Positions 11,504 through 25,900 of a stretch of DNA of 64,000 bases are shown one piece after another. Under the pieces are notes generated by a model. It saw only the letters and a list, made by a program, of their open reading frames with translations, did no database searches and had not been told where the DNA came from. The translations under genes and the position numbers were made by a program. The stretch is from Linderina pennispora (Eukaryota > Kickxellomycota > Kickxellomycetes > Kickxellales > Kickxellaceae): NCBI RefSeq assembly GCF_002104995.1, contig NW_024468251.1, positions 558,001 to 622,000 of the forward strand, in the 5' to 3' direction. Numbering within the stretch: the first letter of the stretch is position 1; every line of letters starts with the position of its first letter.

Positions 11504-13112
11504 CTACTTTCGAAAGCGCGAGGCTGCAGCCAGGTCGCTGTACGCGCCGTCGACGCACCGCTTGATCTCGCTGTATGTCACCACCAGGCACGACTGCTCG
11601 TCGCGGGACATGAGCATGATCTTCTCGGCCGAGCCGGCGTCGAGCTTGTTCAGGTTGCCAATGACGTGGGCCATGTCCAGCACCGGCCGGCCCACGTCGT
11701 CGACCAGGTGGAACACGTAGTCGCGGAAGAGCTTGATCAGGTAGCGGTCTCCGGTCTCGGACCACTCGGGGTCCATTGTGTGCTCCGGCCGCTCGGTGAT
11801 GAAATTCAGCTTGCACAGCAGGCGCGCAAGGCGGCCGTTGGCTGCTTCGTGCGCCAGGTTGGTGCGGTACAGGTCGGCGTCGCGCCGCGCAGAGTCGAGC
11901 TCGGCAAACATACGTGGGCCCGCCAGGCGCAGAATATCGTCTATGGCAATAACCGGCGTCATGCGGCCGTGCAGGTACCCAAACAGCTGCTTGAAGTCGG
12001 CCGAGAAGCTGGCGCCAGGGACGATTGCTGGCGCCTGGCCCTGGATCGTCGCTATGTTCTCTGGGTTCATGCCCAGAGCCAGATCCAGGATCTGGCCAAT
12101 CGCCCGTAGGTCCTCCTGCTGCGCAACATCGACGATGTAGGCGGCGTCGACCATCAGCAGATCCACCAGACCACACGAGTTGAGGTACACACGGTCCTCA
12201 GGCGCTATCAGCACTGTGGCAGCGTTCAGCATGCGCGCGCTAAGCCCGGCGCTGTGGATGGCCTTGAGTCCCGATGTAATCTGCAGAACAATCCGCCACA
12301 GACGCCCCTCGCTGAATATCTCGTGCTGGTCAATGATTCGGCGCTTCAGCGACATCGACAGCGGCTTAAAGTCATACACGACGATCAGCGAGCTGTCTCC
12401 AAACGCGCGTGTCGTAAATGCCTCGCGCACGCGCACCACATTCGGGTGGTCAATGTCCTTCCACTTATCGATGGCGAGCAGCGACGAGTCGTCCTTGGCA
12501 CGGAACCCCGGGACGCGTCGCAGACAGTACTGCTGCCCGTCGGTAATCGACTGTGCCTTGACCACGCATTGCTGGGTCATGCCGGACGCACCGACTGGCA
12601 CCGCTTCGAGCGGGCTCACCGCGTGGTAGTTGTGCACCCGTGCAGGCAGGTCCGACTCGGTTACAGGCCGATTTGGCGTGCATCTCGTCTACCAGCTCCC
12701 GCCTCAGGCGCTCGTCGATAGCGTAGTGTGTGACTGGCAGGAGGTGCGGGTTGTGCTGCGGCTTCTGCGACGGCTCCTGCATGAAATGGTCGTGGTTCGG
12801 CAGCGGCTTGTCTATGGCTGCGCTCCTATAGGACTTCGCTCTTAGCTCGAGCTGAGAAACTCCTCTCACGACATCAGACGCCTGAGCCGCCCTGGGCTGC
12901 TTTATCTCCGCCGTGGTGCTAGCTGCCACGCTGCTGGCAGCCGTCTTCTTTCGCGGAGAGGGCTGGAATGCCGGTGACGAGGCGCTTAGTCGCATTGGCA
13001 TCTGCCCATCCTTCCGAATTGGAGTCAGAAAAGTTTTCCTTCTCGGCTGGTCCTCCGAATTCATGGCCGGTTTTGCCACCGGCGCAGCAGTGTTTTCTGT
13101 TGCACTCGACAT
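11504..13112 (-). CDS. PAN3: PAN2-PAN3 deadenylase regulatory subunit PAN3
   Basis: PAN3 tethers the PAN2 nuclease to poly(A)-binding protein and starts poly(A) tail shortening in the cytoplasm. The N-terminus is disordered and carries a PAM2-like motif LSASSPAFQP (residues 42-51, 12960..12989) for poly(A)-binding protein. The pseudokinase begins at NYHAVSPLEAVPV and contains IDKWKDIDHPNVVRVREAFT and YDFKPLSMSLKRRI. A coiled-coil and a C-terminal knob domain follow (GDRYLIKLFRDYVFHLVDD, VLDMAHVIGNLNKLDAGS), ending in FRK-stop. One surplus base near 12665 splits the gene: the true join reads ...MHA then NRPVTESDLPARVHNYH. The N-terminal CCCH zinc finger common in fungal PAN3 is not seen. Length about 535 residues. 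No intron was found. Confidence 0.93.
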
Positions 13113-13948
13113 GCAATGCTTGGGAGGGGTTTAGCACAGGTAGACCTAGAAAAACTTGCAATTTGGGAGAAAAAAAGGAGAGAAAAAAGCCAAAAGGCTC
13201 CTCGAAGGGGAAATAGATGCAGAAGGAGGAGCGAGGAGCCAGCCCACAAACCAATCTCAGCCCCCGACCGCGGTGGAGGATGTGGGGTGCACGTGCTGGT
13301 ACTCAGGAAACCCAGAGCACTGATATGGAGAGGCACTGATGTCTACAGCAGATGCTGGCACTCTCAAATACGTCCAGTGGCAGTGGTACTGTGTCAGATA
13401 TATGTCCAGTTTCTGCTCCGACCATACGCAGGCCATGTGCCTAGGTGCCGTCGATGCGTCACAGTAGCGGCCACACACAGCAGCACCGTGGTACTTCCAG
13501 TACTCCCGTGTCCGTCTGCCCGTGTATACGCCCACCTCACGAGGGGCATGGGCTATGGATATTCAGAGCGCTCGCAGCTGGGGATTCCAGCTCGTCCGAC
13601 GCCCCAGCCAATCAGAGCAATCGGCCAGCATTGGCCTGCATCACGTGAAGTGCCCTCGGCCGCGGCGAGTAGCTTGCCCACCCAAATTCAAAATTTTTGA
13701 ACTCGCGATTTTCTTCTTCGATCGGTGGTCTCGCTGCTAGCATAAAGGGCCGTCTAGCGCCAGCCTTTCTTTGCCGCTCGCCTTTTTCTCTTCCATTCAC
13801 AATTCCACTTTCTGTTTTCGCGACTTGCAATTCAACCCCCTCTATTCACACCATACCACCCAACCGCAACCTACCGAAGCCAGGCTACCGCTAAGCAGAC
13901 AAAAGGGAAACAGTCGCGCTCGCCGATACCGACTTTTTGCTCAGCGCC
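13113..13948. promoter_or_regulatory. bidirectional promoter between PAN3 and TRA1
   Basis: This 836-bp head-to-head region has two CACGTG palindromes (13290..13295 and 13641..13646, bHLH-type sites) and a CCAAT box on the plus strand (13608..13612), 29 bp before the second palindrome. The stretch just before the TRA1 ATG is pyrimidine-rich (13765-13860). The sites are seen directly; their use is inferred. Confidence 0.45.
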
Positions 13949-16900
13949 ATGGCTATCACCAACTTTGAGATCTTTGCCACGCGCCTGCGCGATGAAAAGC
14001 TGGACGTCAAGCTCAAAGGCACCATTGCGCTCGACCTATGCGAGAATCTGGAGCTGATTCAGCCGCAGGACTATGCGCGCTTCGTCAGCATACTATGGCC
14101 AGTTATTCGCGACCTGCTACTCAAAATACCCCCTGTGTTTGTGAACTCGGCTCCCGAGCAGGTAAGAGCGAGAGAAAGCCAGTGTGTTTGTCCCAGGTAA
14201 CGCCTTGGCACACTGCTAATAGCGCACCCCTTGTCTGATAGAAGCTGCGGTCGACGTTGCTTGAGATTATCCAGCGCCTTCCGCACAGCGAGGTTTTGCG
14301 GCCGATTGCCTTGGATGTGGTGACAACGCTGATGTCGCAGGTCAAGAACGAGAACGAAGAGAACGCAGTTTTGTGTCTCAAGATTATATATGAGGTGCAC
14401 CGCCTTTTCAGGAACAGCATGGATCCGATGGCGGTATCGTTCCTCGAGCTGGCTGTCGAGATTCTACCGCAATGCGGACCAGATGCTGAAGGTACTGGAC
14501 ACAACCGACACGCCGTCATCACTCTCAACGCCCAACATCAGCCTCATGTCGCCTGGTGCCATGTCGCCTGGCCCCGACACTGCCGACTCGTCGGTGAAGA
14601 ACCTTGGCAGGGCCACTGGGTCGTTCAAGGTCATGACCGAAATCCCGATCATCGTCGTATCGATTCTCCAGTCAAACAACGGCCGCAGGTTCGCCGACCC
14701 ATTTGTCGGAAATATACTGCCGCTCATCCTGCACATGCTTGAGCTCAATCCCCGGGGCAATGCCATCTATGACCACACGCCGGGTGCTCAGCAGCTGCCT
14801 CTCAGCCAGCACTGGCGCGCAGCGTACTCGGAGTTCATCACGGCGCAGTCGAAAACACTGTCCTTCCTGGCGTTTTTTGCCCGTGGATTCACCGGCCTGC
14901 TGATTCCGAGCCAGGACCGTGTCGCTCAGCTCACGCACCAGCTGCTGTGTGCATGCCCAGCCGACGCCACTGCCACACGCAAGGAGATGCTTATTGCCAC
15001 GCGCCACATCGTATCGACAAACCTTCGCACAGCATTTGTGCCCATTGCTCATCGATTCCTCGATATGCAGGTTCTTGTTGGCTCAGGGCTTGCGAGCCAG
15101 TGCATCTTGAAACCCTTCGCCTTCAGCATGCTGGCAGATCTGATGCACCACATTCGGTCCGAGCTGTCGCCGCTGCAACTCACAAAAATGGTTGACTTTT
15201 ACTCGGGCTGCATGCATGATCAATCGCTGAGTCCCAATGTCCACACCATGTGCGCAAAGCTTCTGCACAACATAACCGAGTGCATCATGTCCATCCCTGA
15301 CAAGCGCCAGGGCCGCATCCTGCTGCTCTCGATCCTCAAGACGTATGTCGCAGGGTTCTCGGCCATTGGCTGCTTGTCAGCTGCTGCAATCAACGATATC
15401 AAGAGCGGCCAGAGGTTCTCTGAGGAGACGCTGTACTCGTCAGTCGACCTGATCCGCACCGGTGCGCCCGAGAACACTGAGAAGATCAAGGACCTGCGGC
15501 TCTACCTGCGCAGTCTTGTGACTGGCTGCAAGAACGTTATCTACGCGCTGAAGCGCTGCAATTCTTCACTGGCACTGGGCATCGGCCCTAACGCACAGGC
15601 AGCAGCAGCGGCTGCGACGGCCAAGGACGAGGGCGAGTCAACAGCCATGGCTGTTGATCAGAAGGAGCCCGCCACCACAGGAGCATCGGCAATTATCTCC
15701 AACAAAGAAGGCGATCTGGCTGGGTTTGAGCTCGAGCTTTTGTCGTCGCTGTTCCGCGAAGGCCTGCGGGCATGTCGGCTCCACGACATCGATCGGCTGA
15801 GGAACGAATATGCGGAGGCCCACCCAGACGAGTCAGCTGAACCGGCCCACCCGAGGCGCCCAGCACTATCGCGTGGAGGCGCAGATCAAGCTGGTGGACC
15901 GCGAGTGCAAGGAGCAGATTGAGCACTTTGCCAACCTGTTTGTATCGCTGGACCCGGCGGTCTTCCACGAACTGTTTACGTCACAGTTCGAGTTTGCGTT
16001 TGACACCATGATTGAACAGTGCGCGGCCATCGCCAGTGTCCAGGTGTTTGTCTCGTGCGAGCCCACTTCGCCGGCGTTTATGTCGATCATGCTCAGGTTC
16101 CTCTGCAGCCGCCTCGATCAACTGGGCTCCGACGATGAAGCACTGACGAGCACCATGCTGCACCTGTTCAAGATTGCCTTCCTGGCGCTGACATTCTTCC
16201 CCGAAGCCAACGAGCCTGTGCTGCAGCCATATGTGCAGCAGATCATCAAATCGGTGCTGACGATCTCAAAGACGACCAAGAAGCCCGAGAACTACTTCTT
16301 GCTGCTACGCGCGCTGTTTCGCAGCATCGGCGGCGGCCGCTACGAATCCCTATACAAGGAGGTGTTCCCGATTCTCCAGAACCTCCTCGAGACTCTGAAC
16401 AACGCGCTTGGGTTTACAAAGCAGGCGTCGCCGATGCAGGAGCTGTTTGTGGAGATCTGCCTTACCGTACCGGTTCGTCTCAGCGTGCTCCTGCCATACC
16501 TGTCATTGCTGATGAAGCCCCTGGTATATGCGCTCGAGTCCGGCCCTGAGCTTGTTAGCCAGGGCCTGCGCACGCTTGAGCTGTGCATTGACAACCTGAC
16601 ACGCGAGTTCCTCGATCCGATCCTGATGCCCGTCATGAGCGAGATCATGTCGTCACTGTGGCTGCACCTGCGCTTGCCGTCCAGCGCGTCGACGCACGCA
16701 CCAGTGGCGGCGCGGATTCTCGGTAAGCTTGGTGGCCGCAACCGCCACATGCTGCTAACTAGGTTCCCCAAGGACCCGAACGAGCAGATGGCATCTAGCG
16801 AAGACCAGTTCTCGGTCCCGCTGACGTTCGAGGGTCTGCCTGGGCTCATCGAGATGCCGCTAGCAGATGCGATCGTGTTCTCGGCAAAGATTCTCGAAGG

Positions 16901-19900
16901 ATCGTGTGCCAGCGAAGCAGATGAATCTGGCCCGCAAGGATGCTGTAGAGTTCGTTGTGTCGTGTGCCCAGTATGCGCTAGTCTTGCCGTTTGTCGGAAA
17001 GGGAAATGTCGCGGATGTGCTGGCCGAAGCTCCGCAGCATGGTAGGCGTCTTTGCGAGCTTTACTCGAACCCAATGTCGCTGAAGCGCCTGGCCAACATC
17101 TCGTCCCCAAGCCTGCAGGGAAGCCAAATATTGGAGCGCACCATCCTGAGCAGTCCTGCAATCGGCAACTCCGAGAGCAGGGCAAGCGGTTCCGCTATGA
17201 CTGAGCCGAGTCTGGCGTCGCTGACGGGCTCAGCCTAGTGCGACCCCACTCAACAAGAACGGCTTGCTGCGTATCATCTGGTCCCTGAGTCTTGCTACAG
17301 CTCACAGCGAAGAAGCCACAGAGCTGCTGAAGACCGTGACATCGCTGGGCGCCTTACAGCACATTATCCATAGTGTGGAAACCGCCAAGCCAGCTAGCCA
17401 GCCGTCCCCGCCGTCCTGCTCGACTAGTCTCTCACATTGCTCGCTGGGCGACGTCGTCCCTGAGGCGATTGCATTGGCCTTGGTCGCAGAATCCGAGTCG
17501 CTGCGTGAAATCGGCTGCCGCATGCTGCGCTCCTTTTACAGATCGCTGCGCGAGTCACTGTCTGATAAGGTCTCATTAGTTGGCCAATTGCCTGCCATGC
17601 GCCGGATTGTGTCGGAGATGTGCGCAGCGTGCTACAGCCCCAGTGCCCACACAAAGAGGAGCGGATGCACAGGGCATTGCGTTTATTGTCAAAGAGCTCG
17701 ATCTTGGCCCGCACTGGCTGACAGATAACCTGATTGAGCTAAGCAAGGCGCTGCTGTTCACGCTGAAGGACACGCACACGAACGCGCTCTATGACAACAC
17801 GCCGATCAGCTCGCGCGAAACCATCCTAGAAATTGTCCAGAAGGCGTTCCCGATACCCGACCCACCGCTGCAGCCAGAGCCAGTCTCTGCGCCTGCAGTC
17901 AATTCTGAGCCTATGGAAGCTGAGGCGGATGGTAAGCAGCCAGAGTCTGAGGCTGCAGCTGACGGTGACCACCCCGCTGAGGCTGCCAAGGAATCACCAA
18001 AGGAAGCCGACAAAGGTACCGATAGCGATGCACCTGAGGACACAGAAAAGCCCAAGCCTGACGAGGCAGCCATGGATGTGGAGAAACCAGTGGAGGACGT
18101 CAAGATGGAAGAGGGTGACTCGAAGAAAAATCAGGAGGACGAGAGAAGGACGAGAAGAAGGACCAGAAGGCCATCAGTGACGACACTATGACAGATAAGC
18201 CTGAGGAGTCTGCAGCCAGCGGTACCGACAAGCCTGTCGAGTCTACTGAGCCTGTCGAGTCTGCCAAGGATGGTGCTAGTGGATCTAAGATCCTTGAAGA
18301 TGATGCCGGTGCCAAACAGGAGCCGCCCAAGTCGGACGTCCCTACCTCCAAGCCCAGCAGCGACACGAATGCATCGCGGCACCAGACTCCCGACGCCTCC
18401 GCGCCCAAGCCAAACACACCAGCAATCACCCCTCAGCAGACGCAGCAGGCCGCCCAGGCTCTGCATGCGCAGCAGGCACAGCAGACGCTTAACACATTGG
18501 CTGCGCGCCTGTCACCTGAGAACAGCCGCTTGGTCATGTCGTTCCTGGCACTCATCATCAAGGAGCTTGCAAATCCAAGCGCGAGAGGTGCGCGAGACAG
18601 TTAAGGCGTGCCTGGACATCCTTGTCAATGTTACTGGTTGCAGTATCACTGCGCTACTGACGCCGTGCCGTGACCGCTTGCTGGTACCTATCTTTGGCAA
18701 GCCCCTGCGTGCATTGCCGCACAACATGCAGATCGGCAACATCGACGCGATCACGTACTGCATGTCGCTAGAGCCGCCGTTCATGGAGATCAACGAGGAG
18801 CTGATGCGCCTTCTGTCGGAGGCCCTGGCGCTGGCCGATGCCGAGGATCAGGCGCTGGTCAACCATCCAGCACAGATCCGCAGCAACACTGTGTCGCTGA
18901 CGCCACCTGCGCCATGTGTGCATCCGCATGCTGACTGCTGCGATGGACAGACCCGAGCTCTCACAGTCACGGCACAACACAACCCGCGCACGCATCATCT
19001 CGGTGTTCTTCAAATCGCTTTACCACAAATCCATTGATGTGGTAGAGGCTGCAAACGACGGCCTGCGCCAAGTGCTCCAGCAGCAGCAAAAGCTGCCCAA
19101 GGATCTGCTGCAGGCTGGTCTCCGTCCAATCCTGCTCAACCTGTCTGACTACAAGCGTCTGACTGTGGCCAGCCTCGACGGCCTTGCCCGGCTGCTGCAG
19201 CTGCTGACAAACTACTTCAAGGTCGAGGTCGGCCGCAAGCTGCTCGACCATATGCAGCAGTGGGCGAACCCGCAGCTCCTGCAGGCCGCGTCTAGCAAGG
19301 CAATTGACGACCTCCACGAGATCAAGATCCTGGTGGCCATCCTGCAGGTCTTCCACTTGCTGCCCACCTCGGCCAACGTTTTGCTTGACGATCTGGTTAG
19401 CTCTGTGGTTAACCTCGAGGTCAACCTATGTCGCCGCGAGTCGAGCCCGTTCCGTGAACCGCTGTTCAAGTTCCTGACACGGTATCCGAATGAGTCGGTC
19501 GTGTATTTCATGGGCCGGATCGAGAACACACACTATGCGCGGATCTTTGCGCATGCCCTGCGCAGCCCGACGTGCGATGCTCTGCGCGAAGCGCTTGTCG
19601 GCCTCACACCCAATATCATCAAGGTCTTGAAGGGGGTCGCGAAACGCCGAGGCCAAGAGCGAGAGCACCAGCGCAATGGCAGTCGATCGGCGCGGCCAAG
19701 GACGCTCAGACACCTGGCCAACAGCAAATGACCAAGCCAGCAGCAGTGCCGACCGAGGCCACGTACAAGCGCCTGGTCATCGGGATGCACATCATGACGA
19801 TGATTCACGCTGGGCTGGAGAAGAACCCAAAGTGGATTGAGGCGCGGCCTGATCTCTTGCAGGCAGTGATTGAAATGTGGAACGCTATCGCTGCTGTGTC

Positions 19901-22900
19901 GACGCAGTCCGACCAGGCACACCAGCTGGCCAAGATCTGCTTCCTTGAGCACTACATCGCATCGCTGCTCATTGCAACCCGCGTGATGTCCAACCCACCT
20001 GCAGTGCTGTTCAAGCTGCTGGAAGCCTGTGGTCGCAGTTCTGACATCATCGACACGCACCATATCTTCCGCTACGTGTGGGACGAGCTCATTGTCAAGT
20101 GGCCGATTAGCAAGCGTCGCGAGATCCTGACTGCGTTCATGAGCCAGCTCGGAGACACCAGCACGTCGGCTGATGCCAACGCGATATTGATGCAGCGGCT
20201 GGTCAACCCACTGGTGGCGACCGTGTTCAGCCTGCCGGCGATTGCAGCGACCGAAGGGGGGAGGACAGATCTGACTGCTGACCAGCGCGGCGCCGAGCTG
20301 CTAAGCGACAATGTCCTCTTGTGGATCCATAAGCGTGTCTGGATTGCCTTGGTCTCGTCGGGGCACCATATGTCGCCAAACATCAACGACTCGGTGCGCC
20401 TAGAGATGGTGCGGCTGTCGTCGTCCCTGATCCGCAGTGCTGCCGTAGTCGTGACCGATTCTCGTAAAGACATCATCAAGTTTGGCTGGCAGTTCATCCG
20501 CGACGACGACATCCTGATAAAGTACGCGTCGTATGTGCTGGTAACGCAGTTCATTGTTGCGTTCCAGACGCCAGTCAAGATTGTCAGCCAGGTCTACACG
20601 TCGCTGCTCAAGGCGCATCATGTGGAAAACCGCGTACTGGTGCGCCAGGCACTCGATATCCTTATGCCGGTCTTGGCAGAGCGCCTGAATCCGAGCAGCC
20701 TTCCGCAGGACCCGAACGAGATCCCGTCTTGGGCGCGGTGGGCCAAGCGAGTGCTGTTTGAGCAGAGTGTTTCGGTTGCCCATACGACGCATATCTATCA
20801 GCTGATTGCTGCCCAGCCCACGATGTTCTACCCGTACCGCATGCAGTTCGCGACGAGCCTCGTTGGCATCCTGCAAAAGATGTGTTTAACGCATAGTGCA
20901 ACGACCGAGACGCGCACTCTGGCGCTTGATATAATGGACCTGTTCCTGAAATGGCACGCTATGCAGGAGAAGGAATCCAGTGCGTCGTCGGCAGCTGCTG
21001 CGAGCACATCAGAAGCGCAAGGCGGAGCAGCCGCTGGCACACCACCTGCGCCCGATCTGCTGATGACAGAGGCCCGACGCGAGACCATCGTCGGTCTGCT
21101 GCTGCGCATGCTCTGTCTGGTGTTCGACTTTGCGCTCAAGTCAACTCTTGGACCGCGTGCCCTCGAGCTCTTGTCGAGCTATCTCGATACGTCAAAGTGG
21201 CCGCCGATGCACCTGCGGCTGACGTTCTTTGAGCGCTCGATCCATCAAATCGAGCAGCAAGGCATGAACAACCAGCTGGTGCTGCATATTCTGACTGTAC
21301 TATCGACGGTCACACAGCACATGCAGCCAGTGTGGTTTGAGGAGTACTATAGCAATCTGGTGACGGTTGTGCGCAAGTGCATCTCTGTCGAGAACACCCA
21401 GGTGCAGCGGATCATTGCCACACTGCTGCGCCAGCTGTACGAGCAGGCGGCTGAGAACGAGCGTCTTGGGAGCTCCAACATCGTCGCCGATCTGAAAGCC
21501 CTTGTCGAGTCGCTGATTACCGAAAACCTGCAGAGCAACACCAATCTGTTTGGGACGCTGATGATCCTGCATGCGACCGGCAAGTACATTGGCGAGCAGT
21601 TCTACTCGTACATCCCGACGCTGATGAAGTTTGTGCAAAAGTACACAAAGGAGCACAACACGCACAGCGGTAGTGCTGCAGCTGCAGTGCCAGCCGGCCC
21701 CTCTAGCCTGTCGACGCAGTCGTCTGCAACTTCAGTGACAGGAGTAGGGGGCTCGGCAGCTGGCGTGGTCCCGCCGAAGCTTGCAACCACCGAAGGCGAG
21801 ATCGTAGCGACACTACTGGCAAACAAGAATCTGACGCTGACAGTTGAGGGGCTGGTACGTGGCGAAACTTCTCTTGACACGCTGCTCATGCTGGTTCTTT
21901 TACTCAAGGACTACATCTCGCGTCTTGGTGACCAACGGCGCAGCTTCCTGACGTACATCATCCAGCTTATTGAGCGGTCCAGCGACCCGTGCCTGCTGCA
22001 TGTTGTATTGGCAGTTGTGCGCGAGTGGGTGCTAGATCCCCAGGAGGTGTTTCCAACGATCAAGGAGAAGGCGATGCTCATGTCATCGATGATGAGCTTC
22101 GTTCATGGGTCAGTATCGGCCAACGACAATACTAGCCGCACCAATGCACGTGCTGCAGTGGCTGCTGCTGCCGCTGCCGCCGCTACCACTGCCACCGCTT
22201 CTTCAAGCCCTGCTACCAGATCGGCAACAGGTACCGCACTGGACGCCAACGGCAATGTCGACATGTTCTCGCTGCTTGAGCGCAAGTACCTGTCGCTGGT
22301 GCTGGAGGTTTACAATGACCCACGGTTCACGCGCTCAGAAATGACCATGCGTCTGGAGCAGGCCTTCTTGTCGGGGATGCAGAGCGAAGACTCGGAGATG
22401 CGCCACCGGTTCCTTGATACGTTTGATGCCAATATGCCGCCTTCGCTGCCTGTGCGGCTCAACTATCTGCTGGAGACGCAGAACTGGGAGAGCGTGTCGT
22501 CGACGTTCTGGCTGCAGCAATGTCTGCCGCTTCTTTTTGCATCGACTCACCAGCAGGCGAGTCTGAGGCCGTTTGTCATGCGCAGGATTATCGGCGACAA
22601 GACCGGTAGTACCGCGGACCATGGCTCAGGATCGAAGCTGATTGATGTCGATGCAGATTCGCGTATGGATGTCGATATAGACGGCGATTCCACAATGGAC
22701 GCTCCCCGAGTCGCTCACGCAAATGGATCTGGCGATGTAGAGGACATGGACACAGACGAGGCTGATAATGTGGTTAACCACCACAGCGTAGCTGAGAATG
22801 GCTTTACCAGAAGCGCTATTTCTTCGACTGAGACTTCAGGTTCTCCGTTTGCTGTCGGCACTATTGTGCGACCACTGGCTCGCATGGTCCTGCTCGACAC

Positions 22901-25900
22901 CCAGTTTGCCTGCAGCGTGTGGGTCAAGCTGTTCCCACTTGTCTGGCATAACCTGAGCAGCAAGGACCAGCATGACTTGACCAGCGGGATCATCCGGCTC
23001 CTGGCCAAGCCCTACCACCAGGCACAGACCTCTTCTCGTCCCAATGTAATCCAGGCGATCTTGGACGCGTGTTCTGCGTGTACGCCGATGCCACGGCTGC
23101 CACCGCAGCTCCTGCGGTACCTTGGCCAGACATACGGCGCGTGGTACTCGTCGCTGGCGATCCTGGAGCACAAGATCTTGGACCGGACGGAGATTGAGTC
23201 GGCTATCTTTGACCGTGCCATGGGAGTCGAGCTTGGAGCCTTCGATGCGCTGACTGAGCTGTACACAACCTTGTCGGCCAGCCACTACTTTTACGGCGCA
23301 TGGAAGCGCCATGGGCAGTACCACGAGTCGCACATTGCCCTGGCGTACGAGCAGCTCGATGACTGGGCTAACGCGCAGGCATCTTACGAGCAGGCACAAG
23401 CAAAGGCACGCGCTGGCGTTTTACCGTTCTCGGAGTCTGAGTACTGCCTGTGGGAGTCGCGGTGGATTGAGACGACGCGCCGCCTGCAGAGCTGGGATAT
23501 GCTGCAGGATCTGGGTGTCAACGAGTCGCTGCCCGAGATCGAGCTTGATGCAGGATGGCGGCTGTGGTCGTGGCCTGAGCGCCAGCCGCACATCCGCCAG
23601 CTCATCAAGGCAACCCCAGCCGAATTCTTGGGCAGCGCACGGGCCAAGTTCTATGAGACGTATCTGTCGCTGATCAAGAATGGAGGCGAGCGCGCAAAGA
23701 CCGCCGACTTCCAGCGCGTGTGCAAGGAAGGCATCCGGCTGTGCTTGCAGCAGTGGAACGAGTTGCCGCCTGTCGGGACACCCGCCCACATCAACATCCT
23801 GCACATGTTCCAGCTGATGGTTGAATTGAGCGATGCCAGCTCCATCTACCTCAGCCTGGCAACCACCAAGGCTGAGAATCTCGAGGTCAAATCGACGGAC
23901 CTCAAGTCGGTGCTGCAGACGTGGCGCGAGCGGCTGCCTAATAACAGCGACCCGATCAACATCTGGAGCGACCTGGTCGCTTGGCGCCAGCACATCTTCA
24001 AGGCGATCAACGATGTCTATGTGCCGTTCATTCCTCAGCAGGGCGGCACAGCCAACGAGGATACGCAAGAGACATCTAAAGCAGGGAACAAGAAGGGAGG
24101 CAACAAGGCCGATGCAAAGGGCAGCCGTAAAAACGATGCAAAGGAAGACACACCCAAGTCTGCCACGCCGGCCAACTCGACGCTAACATCGTTTGCGTAC
24201 CGCGGGTACCACGAGATGGCGTGGATCATCAACCGGTTTGCTCACGTTGCGCGCCTTCATGGGCTCATAGATGTGTGCATCAGCTCTTTGACCCGCATCT
24301 ACACACTGCCTAACATTGAGATCCAGGAGGCGTTCCTGAAGCTGCGCGAGCAGGCCAAGTGCTACTACGATCGGCCGGACGAGCTGCAGAGTGGCCTGGA
24401 TGTTATCAGCAACACAAACCTGATGTACTTCCAGCAGTACCAGAAGGCCGAGTTCTTCACTCTCAAGGGCCAGTTCCTGACCAAGCTCGGCAAGCTGGAG
24501 GATGCCAACCATGCCTTTGCCATGGGCATCCAGGTTGACCTGGCCTCAGCCAAGGCCTGGGGAGCGTGGGGTCGCCACAACGACTACCGCTTCAACATGA
24601 ATCTGAGCGACACGACGCAGGCAGTCAACGCTATTAGCTGCTATATGCAGGCGGCGGGCCTGTCGAAGCGCCCACGTGTGCGTCGGTATCTGGCACGCAC
24701 CCTGTGGCTGCTGGGCCAAGACGACGAAGCCAGCAACGTGTGCACGGCCTTTGACAACTACAAGAGCGAGATGCCAACGTGGTACTGGATTGCGTTCATT
24801 CCGCAGCTGCTCGTTGGTCTGGACGCCAAGTACAGCCGCCAGTCGCTGCAGATTCTGCTGCGCATCGCCAAGCAGTACCCGCAGGCACTGCATTACTCGC
24901 TGAGGACCGCTCGCGAGGAAAGCCTGTTGGCGCGGCGCCAGCAGCAGGTGCAGGAGGCTAGCAATTCGTCGTCTGCTGCCAACACGAACGGCAACACACC
25001 GAACCCGCGGCAGGAGCCGACGCTGGCAGAGAAGATTGACGAGCTTATGTCGAAGCTCAAGACCGCGCACCCGCTGCTGACGCTGTCGATGGAGAGCATG
25101 ATCGACCAGATTGTGCAGCGTCTGAAGCCGTTCCCCGAAGAGGACATTTATCGTCTGGTGCATGCGCTGCTTAGCGACGGGCTGCAGCAGCTGCACGCAC
25201 GCGTGTCGCAAAACAACTACGACATGACCTTGCTAGACACCATTGTCTCCAACACTTGCCGTGTTGCTCGCAGCCTGCCGTCGGGTGTCATCAAGACACA
25301 CTTTGAGAAGGACTTTGGCAAGGTGCACGAGATGGACCTGCGCACCTACGTCACCCGGCTGTACAGCTGGCAGGACTGTTCTTCGGACCGCGATCCGCAA
25401 GCGGACCGAGCCACCAGATGCTCAGCCACTTCAGCCCGTTCTTGGTTGAATTTGAGCAGCAAAAGTTTGAGGACGTCGAGGTTCCCGGCCAGTACCTAAT
25501 GCTGACCGACAACAACGATGAGTTTGTGCGGATCGAGCGGTTCATGCCGCAGCTGACGATCACGCTGGGCACCAGCAATGTCTCGCGTCGCCTGGCCATC
25601 CGCGGCACCGACGGCAGCATTGCGCATTTCGCCGTGCAGCAGTCGACATCCAAGCACAACCATCAGGAGGAGCGCTGGGTGCAGCTGTATCGGAACTTGG
25701 ACCGTGCCTGTGAGGAGGAGCGCGATGTGTGCGAGCAGCGCCGGCTGGCACTACACCTGCCTACCATTGTCTCATTGGCGCCGCATATCCGACTGGTTCA
25801 GGAACAGCCGCAGTCATTTACGCTGCAGGATGTGTACGACGAAGCGTGTGAGCGCAACGGGAGCTCTGGGCTGGAGCCAGGTCCTGTACTTTGTCGACAA

